NCBI RefSeq assembly: GCF_001625215.2
Contig: NC_030381.2
Location: forward strand, 38,934,689-38,998,688
Length of the DNA: 64,000 nt
Reading direction: 5' to 3'
DNA from: Daucus carota subsp. sativus
Lineage: Eukaryota; Streptophyta; Magnoliopsida; Apiales; Apiaceae
Made by a program: the position numbers and the translations under genes. The notes below the pieces were generated by a model, which saw only the letters and a list, made by a program, of their open reading frames with translations, was not told the DNA's origin and did not search any database. Shown here in pieces: positions 62,734 through 64,000 of this stretch. Each line of letters begins with the position of its first letter. The stretch's first letter is position 1.

Positions 62734-64000
62734 CTTGATCTCAAGTACACATCTCTAATTGGTCACACTACAATGTTCAAGCACACAAAAAATAAGGATA
62801 GATAAAGATAACATAAGCACTTTACATATATGGCCTAATTTTTTTTTCATCATGGTGTATTTAATTATTATTTTCCAATTTCATGCTTGTGGGAGAAACT
62901 GATTTTAGCAATTATTAATAACACAGTCACCAGGTATTTATTTTTGTCGACATACCAATCACCAGTATATGCAAATACTGTTTTGCAATAAAGGGACTAC
63001 CTCAGGAATTTCTTTATCAGTAGCCATCTTTGAATACCTGTAGACTCTCACAAAGTACATGTTGACCTTGAGACAATCATTACCCATAGATGCCACAAAT
63101 GTTACATAAGCATCAAACAAAAATTGTAAAGCATATATACCTCAAGCTCAAAGTAAAGAAACTCACCTCAACAAGATCTTTACCAAAAAACAACAAAGCC
63201 ACAACTCCGATAACCAGAGCTTTAGGAGCACCAATTCAAAACAAAGAAGCATACACACCATTTATTTTATATCTTCTTCTCTTTTCTGTAAAATTCAAGA
63301 AAACAACAATCCCCTGAATTTAAGTACAAATCAGCACACACCTAAATAAGAAAATCTGTAAAACTATTAATAAAATAAAACTTGTCAAAGAATACCTCAA
63401 TTTACAAAATGAAGTTGTGAGGTTGAACTACCCAAGTGCCTCAACAACTACACTAGAAAAAGAACTGAGACCCAGTTGGTGAATCCGTGAGAAACTAATG
63501 TTTGTGGTGGTGGAGATTGAATATCAAGAAGTAGAGAGAGTGTTCAGACATTTGGGGTTTTTAAAAATTAGGACTAACGTGCTTAGCACTTCAGATTAGG
63601 CTAATTAACAAAGGTGGGGAAAGACAGATAGGGGAGAGAAAGAGGGAGACTGCATCGCAGAGACATGGAGAGAGAGGGATTGTACCTTAAATCCAAGCAA
63701 ATCGAAGCCCCAATTAAAGTAAAAAGCTATTTAAGCCCTAATTCCGGTGAAATCCCAATTCAATTCAAGGCCTGAGAAAAATAAAGACACAAAACTCAAA
63801 ACATTATAGTCAAAAACAAAATGAAGAAGCTTGAGCAGAGAAGTGAGTTTGACCAGAGCGGTGAGTTTCAGCGGAGAGAATGAGGTGAGTGTCTGCAGTG
63901 AGATGAGTTTGTGGAGTGAAATGTGAGTGTGTGTATGCGTGTCTACTGAAAAGAGAAAAGGGGGGAAATCTGCCGCTCCCAAATTTTTAGGAGCCGCCCA

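Overview
This is a nuclear window from a eudicot plant. The genes have plant-type introns, telo-box and site-II promoter motifs, and plant-only families (pectinesterases with PMEI domains, DUF538, a CYP716-like P450). Intergenic DNA is AT-rich and crowded with MITEs, a LINE, a SINE and a TRIM. I could not fix the species; an asterid, perhaps Apiaceae, is only a guess.

Layout. 1-2800: MITE-like sequence with no supportable gene. 2820-13010: two intronless DUF538 genes on the minus strand, separated by an Emigrant/Lemi1-like pogo MITE (3739-11698) that was itself hit by a full-length, apparently intact L1-type LINE (4122-11415; perfect 15-bp target duplication; both ORFs open). 13140-16700: intergenic DNA with Stowaway-like MITEs. 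16703-19078: the intronless exocyst gene SEC15B. DUF538-DUF538-SEC15B appears to match the Arabidopsis At4g02350-At4g02370 neighbourhood. 19079-21259: a tRNA-derived SINE and MITEs. 21260-29438: an 18-exon peroxisomal beta-oxidation multifunctional protein gene (MFP2-like), whose exon sum gives exactly 721 residues and a C-terminal PRL peroxisomal signal. 31044-33323: ribosomal protein eL18, five exons, 187 residues, divergent from MFP2.

33723-34322: a pectinesterase-inhibitor-like secreted protein. 36703-38635: a complete four-exon CYP716-like P450. 38842-51229: three tandem two-exon PMEI-pectinesterase genes, all minus strand, sharing one phase-1 intron position and an RKLL processing motif. 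With the PMEI gene they form a cell-wall pectin-modification neighbourhood. 51230-64000: gene-poor, AT-rich DNA with a TRIM, a hAT MITE with perfect 8-bp duplications, Stowaway and Tourist MITEs, an AAT microsatellite, a mitochondrial-carrier exon fragment, and at the right edge an SF1-like 5' gene fragment beside a CACTA-like terminus.

Coordinates of spliced genes come from conceptual splicing at GT/AG sites that keep the family's reading frame. No transcript data were available.
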